In this document: positions 4,422 through 5,410 of the stretch, piece after piece
How positions within the stretch are numbered: position 1 is the stretch's first letter
Layout: each line of letters starts with the position of its first letter
Assembly: GCA_031284065.1 (NCBI GenBank)
Contig: JAITAP010000024.1
Span: forward strand, 1 to 5,410
DNA length: 5,410 nucleotides
Direction: 5' to 3'
Source of the DNA: Prevotellaceae bacterium
GTDB lineage: Bacteria; Bacteroidota; Bacteroidia; Bacteroidales; UBA932
Notes under the pieces: generated by a model
The model's input: only the letters and a program-made list of their open reading frames with translations
Told to the model about the DNA's origin: nothing
The model's database searches: none
Made by a program: the position numbers and the translations under genes

Positions 4422-5410
4422 ATGAAAAAAGCATTATTCCCATTGGCTGCCGCAGCGTTCTCCGCCTGTGCGCCGCAATCGCAAAGCAACATCGACAAGC
4501 AAGCCGCCGAAATTGTGGCGCAAATGACCCTTGAGGAAAAAATCGGACAGATGGCGCAAATCAGCATCGATATGCTGTGCAAGGGCGAGGACACGCCGCC
4601 CACCAGTACTATGCAGCTGGACACGGACAAGCTGCGCGACGCGGTGGTTAACTACCACGTGGGCTCTATCCTCAATTCGCCCAACACCCGCGCGCGCACC
4701 ACCGAGTGGTGGAACAACGCCATCGTCCAAATGCAAGAAGTGGCCACCAAAGAAACACGCCTGAAAATCCCCATACTGTACGGCTTAGACGAAATTCACG
4801 GCGCAACCTACGTGGCGGGCTCCACGATATTCCCGCAGGAAATAGGCTTAGCCGCTACATGGAACCCCGCGCACGCAAAGCGCATGGGCGAAATAGCCGC
4901 CTACGAAACCCGCGCCGCCAATGTGCCATGGAACTTTGCACCGGTACTGGATTTGGGGCTTGACCCGCGCTGGCCGCGGCAGTACGAAAATTTCGGCGAA
5001 GACCCCTACCTGTCGTCCGTCTTCGGCTACCAGCTGGTGAAGGGCTACGAAGGCGACGATAACCGCGTGGGCGACGCTACCAAAGTGGCCGCCTGCATGA
5101 AGCATTTCATCGGCTACTCCGTGCCCGTGAGCGGGAAAGACCGCACCCCCGCCTACATCCCCGCCAACGTGCTGCTGGAGTACCACGTGCCGCCGTTCCA
5201 AGCCGCCATCGACGCCGGCGTGCAAACCGTGATGATTAATTCGGGCAGCGTCAACAACCAGCCCGTGCACGCCAGCTACGAGCTGCTCACCACGCTGCTG
5301 CGCGAGCAAATGGGCTTCAAAGGAATGATTGTAACCGATTGGGAAGATATTAACAACCTCCACCGCCGCGAAAAAATGTCGCCGTCCGTGAAGGAAGCTA
5401 TCAAGGCGAG
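3255..5410 (+). CDS. Single open frame: cellobiose 2-epimerase fused in frame to a GH3 lipoprotein glucosidase (3' end outside window)
   Basis: I read every codon from ATG 3255 to 4422 and on through the GH3 region and found no stop, so the frame stays open for at least 718 codons. Residues 1-389 are a full-length cellobiose 2-epimerase; residue 390 is the Met of a typical lipoprotein signal peptide (MKKALFPLAAAAFSAC), followed by the GH3 domain. A cytoplasmic enzyme in front of an export signal is hard to reconcile with secretion, so the simplest view is two proteins: the GH3 lipoprotein begun at its own ATG 4422, and an epimerase that has lost its stop. The junction (4389-4421) is A/T-rich, like a normal intergenic gap, and a TAA sits at 4406-4408 in the -1 frame, 13 bases before ATG 4422. 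A missed base in the sequence, a real recent stop loss, or a true bifunctional protein all fit. The two halves are described separately below. Confidence 0.8.
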   Translation, partial: MPAFKNELENNILPFWLSHMQDDEHGGFYGRIDGNGTLHPQANKGAVLNARILWTFSAAYRLLKKPEYKAAAQRAFDYIVDYFIDTDFGGVYWELDFNGQPVNTKKQMYAQGFALYGFSEFFRATGSAKALELAKDFFHLIEKHRDNSAGGYLEAYTREWNAIDDMRLSNKDANEKKTMNTHLHILEPYTNLCRVWKNPQLHEAQRKLIAIFTEKILDKSGHLNLFFDEAWNVKSSGVSYGHDIEASWLLWEAAEVLGDAKLTEQVKAISLKIADAAAEGLQPDGSMIYERDGEHTDADRHWWVQAETVVGFLYACKNSGNEDYAEKAARAGQYIQNNIIDKTGGEWRWSRKADGSVNRDDDKAGLWKCPYHNGRMCMEIIEHFKNLPIMKKALFPLAAAAFSACAPQSQSNIDKQAAEIVAQMTLEEKIGQMAQISIDMLCKGEDTPPTSTMQLDTDKLRDAVVNYHVGSILNSPNTRARTTEWWNNAIVQMQEVATKETRLKIPILYGLDEIHGATYVAGSTIFPQEIGLAATWNPAHAKRMGEIAAYETRAANVPWNFAPVLDLGLDPRWPRQYENFGEDPYLSSVFGYQLVKGYEGDDNRVGDATKVAACMKHFIGYSVPVSGKDRTPAYIPANVLLEYHVPPFQAAIDAGVQTVMINSGSVNNQPVHASYELLTTLLREQMGFKGMIVTDWEDINNLHRREKMSPSVKEAIKA
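4422..5410 (+). CDS. bglX: GH3 beta-glucosidase lipoprotein, C-terminal part outside window
   Basis: GH3 enzymes remove glucose (or related sugars) from the non-reducing end of beta-linked oligosaccharides. From ATG 4422 the product starts with a lipoprotein signal: KK, a hydrophobic stretch, and the lipobox FSAC with Cys16, placing it in the periplasm or on the outer membrane. GH3 N-domain signatures follow: MTLEEKIGQM (about 36-45), GLDEIHG (122-128), FPQEIGLAATWNP (138-150), the WNFAPVLDLGLDPRWPR block (168-184), FGEDPY (189-194), the KHF motif (227-229), and VTDWED with the catalytic nucleophile Asp306. The IGYSVPVSGKDRTPAYIP loop is typical of Bacteroidetes GH3 enzymes acting on cellodextrins or xyloglucan fragments. 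The window ends at residue 329 of an expected 730-780, before the C-terminal domain that carries the acid/base Glu. The frame is open upstream into the epimerase. Substrate cannot be fixed from this part; bglX is used in the broad sense. Confidence 0.9.
   Translation, partial: MKKALFPLAAAAFSACAPQSQSNIDKQAAEIVAQMTLEEKIGQMAQISIDMLCKGEDTPPTSTMQLDTDKLRDAVVNYHVGSILNSPNTRARTTEWWNNAIVQMQEVATKETRLKIPILYGLDEIHGATYVAGSTIFPQEIGLAATWNPAHAKRMGEIAAYETRAANVPWNFAPVLDLGLDPRWPRQYENFGEDPYLSSVFGYQLVKGYEGDDNRVGDATKVAACMKHFIGYSVPVSGKDRTPAYIPANVLLEYHVPPFQAAIDAGVQTVMINSGSVNNQPVHASYELLTTLLREQMGFKGMIVTDWEDINNLHRREKMSPSVKEAIKA

Noticed and set aside
4848..5363. Minus-strand frame of 171 codons
   Set aside because: It lies opposite conserved GH3 motifs and has no recognisable family.

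Overview
The window looks like chromosomal DNA of a Bacteroidota (Bacteroidetes) bacterium, probably a polysaccharide-degrading one. The evidence is the protein families (long-form HisG; a cellobiose 2-epimerase next to a lipoprotein GH3 beta-glucosidase), two promoters of the TTG-N19/20-TAnnTTTG type known from Bacteroides, A-rich ribosome-binding regions without strong Shine-Dalgarno sequences, and intergenic repeats of kinds common in this phylum. The genus cannot be told from the sequence.

Layout. 1-189: repeats downstream of hisG, namely a perfect 22-bp inverted repeat and one copy of a dispersed repeat of about 55 bp. 190-1044 (minus): hisG, the first enzyme of histidine biosynthesis. 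1045-1411 (minus): the hisG control region. Reading toward hisG it holds a Bacteroidetes promoter, a short unlisted gene for an 18-residue peptide with four His in six residues (HFHHRH), a competing antiterminator, a rho-independent terminator with eight U, then thirteen 7-bp repeats that end 11 bp before the hisG start. This is a classical histidine attenuator. 1441-2110: no gene; a GC-rich HSERSEE-type inverted repeat, 13-bp G-rich direct repeats, four palindromes of one REP-like family inside a 15-bp inverted repeat, and a second copy of the dispersed repeat. Positions 2034-2110 show nothing I recognise. 2115-3186 (plus): promoter and gene of a solitary AT-rich Mrr-type modification-dependent restriction endonuclease, probably acquired. 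3255 to the window end (plus): one uninterrupted reading frame holding a complete cellobiose 2-epimerase followed, with no stop codon, by a complete lipoprotein signal peptide and the catalytic domain of a GH3 beta-glucosidase that runs off the window.

How the parts work together. HisG synthesis appears to be set by ribosome stalling on His codons in the leader. The epimerase and glucosidase both act on beta-1,4-linked disaccharides (cellobiose, mannobiose and related sugars), so they form a small saccharide-use unit. Their fusion in one frame, with an export signal in the middle, is the oddest thing here. Mrr is a defence gene that cuts modified foreign DNA and needs no partner methylase, in keeping with its isolated position.
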